64,000 bases of DNA from Clostridioides difficile_A (GCA_945909635.1 OX246690.1:620001-684000), one strand, 5' to 3'; positions 34,765-43,286 are shown, counted from the stretch's first letter. Notes: generated by a model from the sequence alone, not told the origin. Numbers and translations are program-made.

Positions 34765-35664
34765 TTAAGGTTGCAAATCTAGCTCAAATTCAAAATCATT
34801 TGACTTTATCTGTTCAATTTCAGAATCTACTTTTTGTTTGAATTTATTAGAATAAAGTATGTATACAACAAATACTAGTCCAAATACTATTTGTACATAT
34901 TGAGATATTACACATAATTTAATAGAGTATTGAGATAACAATTGGATATTAAAAAAATTGTACATCATATGGACAAATCCAGCTGCTAAAATGCTTCTAT
35001 TGGTATTTATATACACAAAATTAATTATAAAGGTTAAAAGTACAATGTTTGGTATAAATAAAACTGCATTAAATAAAGAATATTGTGCTAGATTATAGGG
35101 TATTTGACCAAAAGTAAAATAAGACCCTATATACCAAATTCCACAAATAATTCCTAAAATAATTGAAGAAGTTGTAAATCCAAATCTTACTAAGAGTTTG
35201 TCAATACAGTATCCTCTCCATCCTGCTTCTTGACTAAGTATACTTAATATAAAGCTTGATAATAGCATGAATGCAATTTTAGAAGGTTCATATATTGCCA
35301 TATGCATCAAATTTATATTAGAAGTTTTCTCATTAAAATGATTACCTATTATTAAAGAAACTATAAAGATTGAGGCAAAGAATAGTATTGTAAATAATGG
35401 CCATTTTATGCCCATTTCTTTAAAGCTAAAAACTCTATAAGAAAAATCTTTTTTTGCATTATCTGGATATATGGTAGAGATAAAAAATAGACCTACAATA
35501 GCTGGTGATGTATATCCAAGATAAAAAATAAGTTCTCCAAGTATAGTACCAGTAATCCCGAGCAGTGCAGGTGTAAGACTGAATATCCAATTTAATAATA
35601 AAGTAAATGTAAAAAAATAGCTTAAGTGTTTATTTGTATTAAAAGGGGTATTATATATTTGCAT
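34765..35664 (-). CDS. CPBP/Abi family membrane protein with altered catalytic motifs
   Basis: A 299-residue polytopic membrane protein (about eight segments) with the CPBP fold. Motif 1, normally EExxxR, reads QEAGWR (145-150), so the first Glu is Gln. Motif 2, normally FxxxH or WH, reads GIWYIG (175-180), so the His is Tyr. Motif 3 keeps His232 and Asn236 (HMMYN). Active CPBP enzymes are Rce1-like glutamic endopeptidases of bacteriocin immunity and signalling; this copy may have lost catalysis. ATG 35664 follows AAAGGATAG. It lies downstream of the LytTR gene on the same strand after a gap of about 250 bases. Confidence 0.82.
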   Translation of the reverse strand: MQIYNTPFNTNKHLSYFFTFTLLLNWIFSLTPALLGITGTILGELIFYLGYTSPAIVGLFFISTIYPDNAKKDFSYRVFSFKEMGIKWPLFTILFFASIFIVSLIIGNHFNEKTSNINLMHMAIYEPSKIAFMLLSSFILSILSQEAGWRGYCIDKLLVRFGFTTSSIILGIICGIWYIGSYFTFGQIPYNLAQYSLFNAVLFIPNIVLLTFIINFVYINTNRSILAAGFVHMMYNFFNIQLLSQYSIKLCVISQYVQIVFGLVFVVYILYSNKFKQKVDSEIEQIKSNDFEFELDLQP

Positions 35665-35912
35665 CTTTTCACTATCCTTTCATTTTATAAGAGCGTTTTA
35701 ATTTGTATTAGTTGATTTTTTTGTAATAAGGTATAATCTAGTAGCAACTCTCAGTTATGATAATATATTATTTCTTATATTTTTGCTAATTGTTTCTACA
35801 CTAAATATGATTAGTTAGCATTTAACACTGACCAAATATGTTGTACTGTTTTGATTATAATATAGGTCAAAAATATAAAATTAGTTATATTAATAAAATA
35901 CTTTAAGATTTA

Positions 35913-36350
35913 TTAAATGTTTAGCTTTTCTCTAATATTTTTTATGTAACGGCGATTAATAATAACCTTTTCATTATTTGTTAAAGTGGCTTGCATACGA
36001 TTATGTGATATTATTTTTATGCTTTCTATGTAGTCCCTATTTAAAATCATGGATTTAGATATTCGTGAGAAGGACGTATTAACTAATAATTTTGATAATT
36101 TATATATCTTTAAATCAATTTCAAACACATCGTCCTCATAATAAGCAAATGTCTTGTTTCCTACTGTCTCAAAATATAAAATATCACAGACATTAAGTTT
36201 ATAAATCTCTCCTGATTTTTTCCCTTTTATATCAAGTAGTGGTGTACTTAATAATGAAATTATTTTCTCGATGTTATTATCTAAGGTAGAGCATTTTATA
36301 GTTATCTCAATATCATCGCAATTAGTAGCTTGTTCGACATGTATTTTCAT
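35913..36350 (-). CDS. LytTR domain transcriptional regulator without receiver
   Basis: This 145-residue protein has a short N-terminal part and a LytTR DNA-binding domain (about 45-143): GEIYKLNVCDILYFETVGNK with the typical FE-x-NK loop, FSRISKSMILNRDYIESI, and VIINRRYIKNI. No receiver domain is present. Similar genes usually neighbour a DUF3021 membrane protein, which is absent here. ATG 36350 follows GAGGTG. Four phased direct repeats lie upstream, suggesting autoregulation. Confidence 0.88.
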   Translation of the reverse strand: MKIHVEQATNCDDIEITIKCSTLDNNIEKIISLLSTPLLDIKGKKSGEIYKLNVCDILYFETVGNKTFAYYEDDVFEIDLKIYKLSKLLVNTSFSRISKSMILNRDYIESIKIISHNRMQATLTNNEKVIINRRYIKNIREKLNI

Positions 36351-36422
36351 TAATCATCACCTCATTTTATTACTGTCATTAGAATAGCATTATATCTTAT
36401 TGAGTCCAACTAGATGCGTTCT

Positions 36423-36495
36423 GAATTTCAAATTGAGTATAGTGAAATTCAAAAACAAAATAGTGAAATTCAAATTTGAGGTTGCAAAATTCAAA
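36423..36495 (-). promoter_or_regulatory. four direct repeats at exact 21-bp spacing (LytTR binding sites)
   Basis: GAATTTCAAA (36423), GAAATTCAAA (36444), GAAATTCAAA (36465) and AAAATTCAAA (36486) recur at exactly 21-base intervals, two helical turns. LytTR proteins bind direct repeats on one face of the helix with about this spacing. The array lies 73-145 bases upstream of the LytTR gene start. Confidence 0.75.
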
Positions 36496-36546
36496 AAAAT
36501 ACTATAGATATTTGGATTATTTTTCCAAATATCATAGTATTTTTCA
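36494..36546. terminator. strong bidirectional terminator
   Basis: AAATACTATAGATATTTGG (about 36497-36514) pairs with CCAAATATCATAGTATTT (36525-36542) with one mismatch; T runs flank both sides. It separates the yvrJ operon from the LytTR promoter. Confidence 0.85.
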
Positions 36547-36606
36547 TAGAATATATCTAATTATCTTACAAATGGACCTATTTTATGATTTTATATATTG
36601 TCAAAA

Positions 36607-36756
36607 TTATTTCTTAAATACCAAAATATTTTTGGATAGTGTATCAATACTGTTTGATAAAGTATTTAATTTACCTTCAATTCTAACCAATAAATACATG
36701 GATAGGGCTATAGGGAAACCAACATTTGTTATTAACAGCTGTAAACTATCGTCCAT
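36607..36756 (-). CDS. YvrJ family protein
   Basis: A 49-residue protein starts at ATG 36756 behind AGGAGG. It reads DDSLQLLITNVGFPIALSMY (2-21), LLVRIEGKLNTLSNSIDTLS: a single hydrophobic segment followed by an amphipathic, coiled-coil-like helix. This is the YvrJ family, small Firmicute membrane proteins of unknown role. It is the last gene of a DUF1659-DUF2922-YvrJ trio. Some relatives are also holin-like in appearance, but a lysis role is not shown. Confidence 0.85.
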   Translation of the reverse strand: MDDSLQLLITNVGFPIALSMYLLVRIEGKLNTLSNSIDTLSKNILVFKK

Positions 36757-36768
36757 GAAATTAACCTC

Positions 36769-36999
36769 CTATTCTATAACTAAGTCATAAGGAGTGGTAT
36801 TTGTTTCTACAACCTTAGCTTCAACAGCAGAAGCAAGGTCGAATCCTCCAACTGAAAAAATATTTTTAGATATTATTAAATCCATAACAGATTTTATATC
36901 TTCTTCAGTTAAGTTATCTTTTGGATTTTCTATAGAAAAAGAAACTTGCTTATCCTTTATATTTTTAAAACTCATGACTAATTTTTTCTTAATCTCCAT
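36769..36999 (-). CDS. DUF2922 family protein
   Basis: This 76-residue protein begins KLVMSFKNIKDKQVSFSIEN and contains LTEEDIKSVMDLIISKNIF, the pattern of DUF2922, small beta-rich proteins of unknown function. ATG 36999 follows GGAGG. It lies 12 bases before yvrJ and 86 after DUF1659, all on the minus strand, a conserved clostridial and bacillar trio. Confidence 0.85.
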   Translation of the reverse strand: MEIKKKLVMSFKNIKDKQVSFSIENPKDNLTEEDIKSVMDLIISKNIFSVGGFDLASAVEAKVVETNTTPYDLVIE

Positions 37000-37085
37000 A
37001 CAGTTACCTCCGTTATAATAATTTATATTTTTAATTGTTACTATTAGTGGTTGATTTTAATTGTTGTTGGTATATTTAAAAGATA

Positions 37086-37307
37086 TTATTTAGATAATGA
37101 TGTACTGTCTAATTTTAAAATATCTACAATAGGGTTTTCTTGAAGCCTTGCTATTGCTTCTGCAACAGTATAAACATCATCATCTAATGCTTCTGCCTTT
37201 ACGTTTGCAAATGACTTACTTTTAATAACCGCCTTACCCTTATCATCAAAACCAGCATCCAATTTTAATTTTATACTAGATAAATTTTTTGTTGAAACAA
37301 CTGCCAT
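37086..37307 (-). CDS. DUF1659 family protein
   Basis: A 73-residue protein with LKLDAGFDDKGKAVIKSKSF (13-32), NVKAEA and YTVAEAIARLQ (46-56), matching DUF1659. The family is paired with DUF2922 and YvrJ in many Firmicutes and has no known function. ATG 37307 follows AGGAGG at proper spacing. First gene of the trio; its promoter lies within 37320-37420, not resolved. Confidence 0.85.
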   Translation of the reverse strand: MAVVSTKNLSSIKLKLDAGFDDKGKAVIKSKSFANVKAEALDDDVYTVAEAIARLQENPIVDILKLDSTSLSK

Positions 37308-37953
37308 AAAATTACCTCCTAAAAATTTAATTTCAAAGATTTGTCGACTTTCTTTGGTAACTATAATACTATCATCTAAGATAATATCGGAGTTAAACAG
37401 TAATTTCTTAAGATTATTTGTGTAAATTTTTATTGGAAAAATTTTGATGTAGGTATATTTATTTAATTTATATGTTATATTTGAAGACTTATTTTCAATT
37501 TTTTGATGTGGTATTTGTGTGTTTTTCTAGGATTTTGAGCTATTGCTGTTTGAAATTGTGTGTGTCTAAAATTAAATACTCAAAGATTGGGGAGTGTTTA
37601 AAAAATTATTAAATTTAATCTGTAAATAAAAAAGTTAAAAGTCCAATATTAACATTTTACTTTTAAACCATTAAAATCTTTATTAAAGCCAACAAAGTTA
37701 TTATGTTATGAAAAATTTTATTAAGTTTATTAAAAGGAGTAAATTTTTTGTTCAGATAAATAAAGTTATTATATTAAGAAGATTTATACTGGAGCTAATG
37801 AAAGTGTCAAATTAATAAGCATTTTTTTTGGTAAATAGTGTTAATTGAGTCAATAGAGTTGATTGAAAATCAACAAAGTTAATTGATTTAATAATATACT
37901 GAATAAAAACTTTGTTAAGGCTATAAAAAATATTTTAAGGGGGAATGTAGTTT
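37308..37953. other. AT-rich intergenic region
   Basis: No gene or clear regulatory element was identified. The region separates the minus-strand trio from the plus-strand replication module and must carry divergent promoters. Confidence 0.4.
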
Positions 37954-38211
37954 ATGAAAATAAAATTAGAGGATATACCAGTTCAGTTTCATGCAATGAT
38001 AGAAATAGTGGGGATTGATAAGTTCATAGAGATTGCTAAGTTGTATGGAGGGACAAACACCTATATACCAACATGTAAGGGCCTTTTTAGATATGCAAGA
38101 GATAGGGAGATAGTAAAACAGTTTAATGGAGTAAATTACAACGAGTTGGCTATTAAGTATAATATGTGTGTAAGTAATCTTAAGCGAATATTAAATGAAA
38201 ATGGAATATAA
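37954..38211 (+). CDS. Mor-like (phage Mu Mor family) regulator
   Basis: This 85-residue protein has the Mor activator pattern: FIEIAKLYGGTNTYIPTC (25-42) followed by a basic helix and the C-terminal helix-turn-helix VKQFNGVNYNELAIKYNMCV (54-73). Mor proteins activate phage middle promoters. Similar small proteins occur in clostridial mobile elements. A paralogue of the same size lies at 41568-41843, at the other end of the replication module. ATG 37954 follows AAGGGGGAA. Confidence 0.75.
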   Translation: MKIKLEDIPVQFHAMIEIVGIDKFIEIAKLYGGTNTYIPTCKGLFRYARDREIVKQFNGVNYNELAIKYNMCVSNLKRILNENGI

Positions 38212-38220
38212 AATATAATA

Positions 38221-38280
38221 CAAAATGTCTCATAAAGTCTAAAGATAAAAGACAGAAAAGACATTTTGCAAAATTTTTTT
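38221..38280 (+). terminator. terminator after first Mor-like gene
   Basis: CAAAATGTCT (38221-38230) pairs with AGACATTTTG (38259-38268), followed by CAAAATTTTTTT. The rest of the gap to 38653 is AT-rich and empty. Confidence 0.75.
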
Positions 38281-38653
38281 AGACAAAAAAACTAAAATTA
38301 CTGCTTTTTAATTTAAATACATTGTATATTCTATAAAAGAATTTGTTAGATACTGGAGATATATTGAGAATGTAAAGAAAATAGTCGAAAATATTTGTTG
38401 GCTAAAAAATAGATAAAATGATACAATTGCTTGTACAAAGGGGAAAAAACAGTAAATAAGCTATATAAATAAAAAAATATAAATTAATATGACATAATAT
38501 ATTTGTATTTTTAAGGATATAAATAGATATTTTAAGGAATAAGTTATGTAATTAAAAAAAATATATATTTATATTTAAAATATTGTGTTATTTATATAAA
38601 AATAATAATTAACTTGTTACAAGTACTTATTAATAGAAATGGGGGAAATAGAG

Positions 38654-39892
38654 ATGAGTAATGGATTTTACAAATTGAATTCAGCAGTATTGGGTTTTGA
38701 TATAAAGAATGATATTAACAAAATAAGATTTAATCACTATATAATGAGAAAAGAAAATATACAAAGGTTTCAAGGTACTTTACCAATGGGTCAATTTTAT
38801 ATGACAGTGAGAAGAACTGCTACAGACTTACATCTGTCTATTTCTACTATAAGCAGGCTTGTAAGAGAGTTTTTGGATTTAGGAATAATAAGGTTGGTAT
38901 CTAAAGGTGTAAAAGGTAAAAACCATTCTATATATAGTTACGTAAGTGTAGAATTTGATGGAAACTTATCTGAAAACACTCACATGGAAGGTGATGTTAA
39001 TGGGGATTTAGTTGATATTGATAGTGATATAGAATTTGATTATGATGATAAAGAGGAATCCTTTAATAGTGGCGTGAATGTAGAGCTTGAGTATAAAGAT
39101 AATAAGGATTTGTCTAACGATACAGAGTATAGTCGTGATAATTTCCATAGCAAAGACACTATAATTAATAAATCCATTTCTAATATTAACACTATCAAAA
39201 ACTATATCAATGAATCCTTTAATATAAAAAAATCAAAAGAGAACAACTCTAATCTACTATCAAAACCAATAAATCTAAACCTTAACGATACGTACAATGA
39301 CATATATAAAAGAGTTAATAATAGTATAGAAAATAATCAAGTTAAAAATGTCATAAAATCCAGCAATAGCAAAATATCCAGTGATATAGGTATCACAAGT
39401 AAAAATAATTCCTTTAATCGCATTCATAATATACAAAAAGAAACTAAATCTGTAACAAGTAAAAAAGAATCTTTAAATAAATTTAATAAAAAAAATATAC
39501 AACAAAACATTATAAACATGCTAAACAAAAAATCAGGAAAGAATTTTAAAATCAATTCTCCAATAAGTATAAAACTTATCAATGAAAGGCTAAAGGAAGG
39601 TTATGTCTTAGAAGATTTCTACAGAGTTATTGAGGTAAAAGTAGCTAAGTGGAAGAATACCATAATGGAAATGTATATAAGACCAGAGACTTTATTTAGC
39701 TATAAATTTGAATCATATGTGAATGAAAACATATCTATAAAAAGTCAAAACAATGTTTATCAGTGTAAAGAGGGTAATAGTCACCACAACTGTAATTATG
39801 GACATTCTAACTATACAACATATGACAATAGTAGTCGTGAGAGAAAAAAACATGAGAATGTAAGGTACTGGAATCCTATATGTGAAATTTAA
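38654..39892 (+). CDS. phage-type replication initiator with Phg_2220_C domain
   Basis: A 412-residue protein. The N-terminus (1-90) is a winged-helix domain: GQFYMTVRRTATDLHLSIST, ISRLVREFLDLGIIRLVSKG. A long Asn/Ser/Lys-rich linker follows (about 95-280). The C-terminal domain reads INMLNKKSGKNFKI, SIKLINERLKEGYVLEDFYR, RPETLFSYKFESYVN. This is the conserved phage replication C-terminal domain (Phg_2220_C), DnaD-related. ATG 38654 has GGGGGA seven bases upstream and is preferred over the ATG 15 bases earlier that overlaps it. It precedes a DnaB-like helicase, as in phage replication modules. It probably loads that helicase. Confidence 0.82.
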   Translation: MSNGFYKLNSAVLGFDIKNDINKIRFNHYIMRKENIQRFQGTLPMGQFYMTVRRTATDLHLSISTISRLVREFLDLGIIRLVSKGVKGKNHSIYSYVSVEFDGNLSENTHMEGDVNGDLVDIDSDIEFDYDDKEESFNSGVNVELEYKDNKDLSNDTEYSRDNFHSKDTIINKSISNINTIKNYINESFNIKKSKENNSNLLSKPINLNLNDTYNDIYKRVNNSIENNQVKNVIKSSNSKISSDIGITSKNNSFNRIHNIQKETKSVTSKKESLNKFNKKNIQQNIINMLNKKSGKNFKINSPISIKLINERLKEGYVLEDFYRVIEVKVAKWKNTIMEMYIRPETLFSYKFESYVNENISIKSQNNVYQCKEGNSHHNCNYGHSNYTTYDNSSRERKKHENVRYWNPICEI

Positions 39893-39902
39893 TTAGTATA
39901 AT

Positions 39903-40153
39903 AATGTATTCGTAGCTAATTGTCGTATTATAACTAATAATCATATTGTAACTGACAATGTATTCATAATAAACAGTGTATCACGTCATAATTAGTAATG
40001 TATCTATAACTAGCAATGTATCTATAACTAGCAATGTATTTTTATTCTAATAATGTATTCATAGCCAATAGTATTGTAACTAACAATATATTCATAACAA
40101 ACAACATATCATAATGAATAATGTATTTATAACCGATAATGTACTTAAAAATT
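39903..40153. repeat. iteron-like array of about fourteen 18-bp units
   Basis: Units close to AATGTATTCATAACTAAT follow one another every 18 bases (starts include 39903, 39939, 39957, 39997, 40015, 40052, 40085, 40120), with a few units of 15-22. The array lies exactly between the initiator and helicase genes. The size, AT content and position resemble replication-origin iterons. It is not CRISPR, since no spacers exist. Confidence 0.75.
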
Positions 40154-40193
40154 AAAATATAAAAAACTTATTAAGAAAGAGAGATTAATTTAT

Positions 40194-41492
40194 ATGGGTA
40201 AATCAGATGTTGAAATAGAAAAATCTATTTTAGGCACAATTCTTTTAGACAATAAATTAAACTATAAGTTAGATGAATTAAGTGAGGACATGTTTATGGA
40301 AAATATATGTCTTGAGATATTTAAAATTATGAAAGAGCTTAAAAAAGAAAACATAGTGATTGATGTAGCTACTGTAAAGTCTAGGATAGATAGAAAATCT
40401 CTAGCGATAAAAACGAGTAGCTTAACTAGTCTAATCACTTGGGGACAGAATTTTGGGATTGATAGCCATATTAAGATTTTAAAAGAAAACTTGGCTAGAA
40501 GAAGTATAAATCAAAACTGTCAAAGACTTTTACAAAGTCTAAACCTTGGAGAAAATATCGACACCTGTATATACAAGTTTGAAAATAATATAAAAGAAAT
40601 TTTAGACAGAGATACCCATGAAAATGATGATGTAAATAGTATTGCAGAAAAGGTACTAGATTTCTTGGAAAATGATAAAGAAGTTGGTTTTAAATTTGGC
40701 ATAAAGTTACTTGATGCAACTATAGGTGGTCTTTTTAAAGGGGAACTGACTACAATAGCAGCTAAGTCTGGGGTTGGAAAGACTACTTTGGCACTTCAAA
40801 TAATGTTAAACTCAGTTAAGCAAGGAAAAAAGACTTTATTTATAAGTAGAGAGATGACTAGTGAGCAAGTGTTTATGAGAAATATATGTAGGATGACAGG
40901 TGTAAGTACAAGAAATATGAAGTCTAAAGAGATAAGTGAAAATGATTGGAAGCTTATTGTAAGTGCAATAGGCGATTTGAGTGAGAATAACTTAATTTAC
41001 ATAAATGACAAGATAGATACAATTAGTTCAATTAGAAAGAGGATAAGGCAGGTAAAGCCAGATTTATTAATAGTGGATTATGTGCAACTACTTACATCTC
41101 AGAAAAGTATGGATAAAAGGGAAAGAGAAGTAGCTACATTTTCTAGAGAGCTTAAAAATATGACTTTGGATTTTGATATACCAATAATTCAATTAAGTCA
41201 GTTAAATGATGAAATGAAAGATTCAAGACCTTATGGAGATAGACCCATGAGGGATAGTAAGGCTATTTACCACGATAGCAACAATGTGGTTTATATACAT
41301 CAATTAAAAGGGAGTGATTATGAAGAAGCAGTTAAAGATATAGGAGAAAGTGAGGAAGCAGTTAGGGAATCAGAGTACAGGGGAATTAAGATGGTTGATT
41401 TAATCGTTGCAAAGTGTAGAGATGGACAGACCAAGCATAAGCACTTTTGCTATTTTGGGGATAAGTTGCATTTTCAGGAGCTAAAGTATTAG
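40194..41492 (+). CDS. DnaB-like replicative helicase, phage type
   Basis: This 432-residue protein has the DnaB layout: N-terminal domain (1-105; EKSILGTILLDN), linker, and RecA-type core. Walker A is KSGVGKTT (191-198), followed by LFISREMTSEQVFMRN (motif H1a), Walker B LLIVDYVQLL (near 285) and QLSQLN (H3). It lacks inteins and is slightly shorter than chromosomal DnaB (about 440-450). It moves 5' to 3' on DNA ahead of the fork. Situated behind the iteron array and initiator. The chromosomal dnaB of the host must be elsewhere, so this is an accessory copy of phage or plasmid origin. Confidence 0.88.
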   Translation: MGKSDVEIEKSILGTILLDNKLNYKLDELSEDMFMENICLEIFKIMKELKKENIVIDVATVKSRIDRKSLAIKTSSLTSLITWGQNFGIDSHIKILKENLARRSINQNCQRLLQSLNLGENIDTCIYKFENNIKEILDRDTHENDDVNSIAEKVLDFLENDKEVGFKFGIKLLDATIGGLFKGELTTIAAKSGVGKTTLALQIMLNSVKQGKKTLFISREMTSEQVFMRNICRMTGVSTRNMKSKEISENDWKLIVSAIGDLSENNLIYINDKIDTISSIRKRIRQVKPDLLIVDYVQLLTSQKSMDKREREVATFSRELKNMTLDFDIPIIQLSQLNDEMKDSRPYGDRPMRDSKAIYHDSNNVVYIHQLKGSDYEEAVKDIGESEEAVRESEYRGIKMVDLIVAKCRDGQTKHKHFCYFGDKLHFQELKY

Positions 41493-41567
41493 GTGAGTAG
41501 GATAGCTATAATAAGCTTATTGAAAGGTAAGAAACAGGAAATATAATATAAAATATGAGGTGAAAAT

Positions 41568-41843
41568 ATGCTAGAATTAGAGAAAATTATAGAATTACTT
41601 GAAGAACACAAGATAGAAGTGAGTATTCCAAAGGAGTTACATAAGTATAGTTTGCTGGAATATCTTAAGTTGTGTCAAAAAAGCGGGGGAACCTATTTTT
41701 ATATTAAGACAATGGAAGGTGCTTTAAAAGATGCTAGAAATGAGCTTATGATTAAATTGTTTAATGGAAAAAATTATATGGAGTTAGCAAGAATGTTCGA
41801 TATGAGTGTTATTAATGTCAGGTATATTGTAAGAAAAAAATAG
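41568..41843 (+). CDS. Mor-like regulator, second copy
   Basis: A 91-residue protein with the same C-terminal architecture as the 37954 gene: SGGTYFYIKTMEGALKDARN and IKLFNGKNYMELARMFDMSV, a Mor-type helix-turn-helix. The N-terminal half differs. ATG 41568 follows GAGGTG. It is 75 bases after the helicase. The pair flanks the replication module and may control it. Confidence 0.72.
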   Translation: MLELEKIIELLEEHKIEVSIPKELHKYSLLEYLKLCQKSGGTYFYIKTMEGALKDARNELMIKLFNGKNYMELARMFDMSVINVRYIVRKK

Positions 41844-41898
41844 AGTTAATTTGGAGAAGGCAATTTTGAGGTGTTCATAAAATATAGGTTAATGTAGT

Positions 41899-42358
41899 TG
41901 GGGTTAAGTTGTGATTAATAGATTAAGAATGTGTATAAGTTTAAGGATATAGAGGAATCTAAGTGTGATTAATAACATGATTTTGTGAATAAAGTTGGAG
42001 TTATATTTGGGTTAAATGTGTGGCTAACAAGGTAAAACTGTGTATAAGATTATGAGTATGTAAAGGAATGAATTATAATTAGTAAGGTAAAATGGGATGT
42101 ATAGTTAAGAATATGCAAGATTTTAAGGTATTAAACTATACTAATAAGGTAAATGTGCGTGTGTAGTTAAAGTTTGTATAAGAGTATGATGTGTGATTAA
42201 TAAAGAAATATGTGTATAAAATTACGAGCATAGACAGGTCTAAGCTGTGAATAATAGAGTAGGAATGTGTATAAAGTTATAAGTAATAGATAGGTGAGAT
42301 TGTGAGTAATAGAGTAAAAATGTGTGTAAGATTAGAAACTAATAGATAGGTTCGTTAT
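41899..42358. repeat. degenerate tandem array, about eight units of 50-62 bp
   Basis: Repeating blocks share TGTGATTAATAGAGTAARAA, TGTGTATAAAGTTA and a tail near ATAGATAGGTC. Eight recognisable blocks run from about 41899 to 42358, with length variation. No frame is open through them. The location directly behind the helicase/Mor module suggests a second origin-associated or recombination-prone array. Confidence 0.65.
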
Positions 42359-42481
42359 TAATTAAATTTCTTCCATAGATAGAGTACAATTTTAATATTG
42401 ATATTTTATGTGATTAAGTCACAGATAAAAAGCAAATATATTGATATAATTCTTATAGATTAATAATATAGGGAGGTTATT

Positions 42482-42712
42482 ATGTCTAACAAAAAAAAGA
42501 AGTATGCAAATATTTTAGAAAATGAGTGCGTAGCTTGTGGAAGCTGTATAAAAGTATGCCCAAGAGGGGCAATCTCAGTTCCACATGGTATTAGTGCAAA
42601 AACTGATAGAGATTTATGTGTTGGATGTGGTATTTGTGAAAAGACATGTCCAGCATCTGTGATTGAGATTATAACAATATTAAAAGAGGAAGAAGGTAAG
42701 TGTCATGAATAA
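42482..42712 (+). CDS. 2x[4Fe-4S] ferredoxin
   Basis: This 76-residue protein has two complete CxxCxxCxxxCP motifs: CVACGSCIKVCP (17-28) and CVGCGICEKTCP (47-58). It is an electron carrier with two 4Fe-4S clusters. ATG 42482 follows AGGGAGG. It overlaps the NapH-like gene by eight bases, so the two are probably functionally coupled in membrane electron transfer. Confidence 0.9.
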   Translation: MSNKKKKYANILENECVACGSCIKVCPRGAISVPHGISAKTDRDLCVGCGICEKTCPASVIEIITILKEEEGKCHE

Positions 42713-43286
42713 TAAAAAACATTGGTATGACTATTTATGGATTTTTTCCTCAATATATTTAATATTAGGATTTGTAAATATTATTTTTGCTTGGATTGGA
42801 TTAATTTGCTTCTTTGTACCACTAATTATTTCTATTATCAAGGGGAATAAGGCCTATTGTAATAAGTATTGTGGAAGAGGGCAACTGTTTAATCTGCTTG
42901 GAAATAAATTAAATCTGTCAAGAAATAAAGATATTCCTAGATTTATTAGAAGTAAGTGGTTTAGATATGGGTTTTTGACGTTTTTTATGGTGATGTTTAT
43001 TAATATGCTTTTCTCAACTTATTTAGTATTTGAAGGGAGTAGAAGTCTTAAAGAGGTAGTGACTTTGCTATGGACTATAAAAATGCCTTGGCAGTGGGCG
43101 TATCATGGAACTTTAGTTTCACCTTGGATGGTACAGTTTGCTTTTGGTTTTTATAGTGTTATGCTTACATCGACTGTACTTGGATTGATTACAATGGTAT
43201 TGTTTAAGCCTCGTTCATGGTGTGTTTATTGTCCTATGGGGACTATGACTCAGATGATATGTAAGGCAAAGAGTAAATCTGTATAG
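42705..43286 (+). CDS. NapH/MauN-like membrane protein with 4Fe-4S cysteine motif
   Basis: A 193-residue protein with four membrane segments (about 12-48, 85-108, 150-172). It has two cysteine clusters, CNKYCGRGQL (52-61) and CVYCPMGTMTQ (177-187), typical of NapH/YccM-type ferredoxin-like membrane proteins but lacking the C-terminal ferredoxin domain. That function is supplied by the preceding gene. It probably passes electrons between a quinol or membrane donor and the ferredoxin. ATG 42705 follows GAAGAAGG. Confidence 0.8.
   Translation: MNNKKHWYDYLWIFSSIYLILGFVNIIFAWIGLICFFVPLIISIIKGNKAYCNKYCGRGQLFNLLGNKLNLSRNKDIPRFIRSKWFRYGFLTFFMVMFINMLFSTYLVFEGSRSLKEVVTLLWTIKMPWQWAYHGTLVSPWMVQFAFGFYSVMLTSTVLGLITMVLFKPRSWCVYCPMGTMTQMICKAKSKSV

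Noticed and set aside
36476..36790. Plus-strand 104-codon frame
   Set aside because: Antisense to yvrJ and the bidirectional terminator; no ribosome site.
39903..40153. Possible CRISPR array
   Set aside because: Units are degenerate, adjoining 18-mers without spacers; iterons explain it better.
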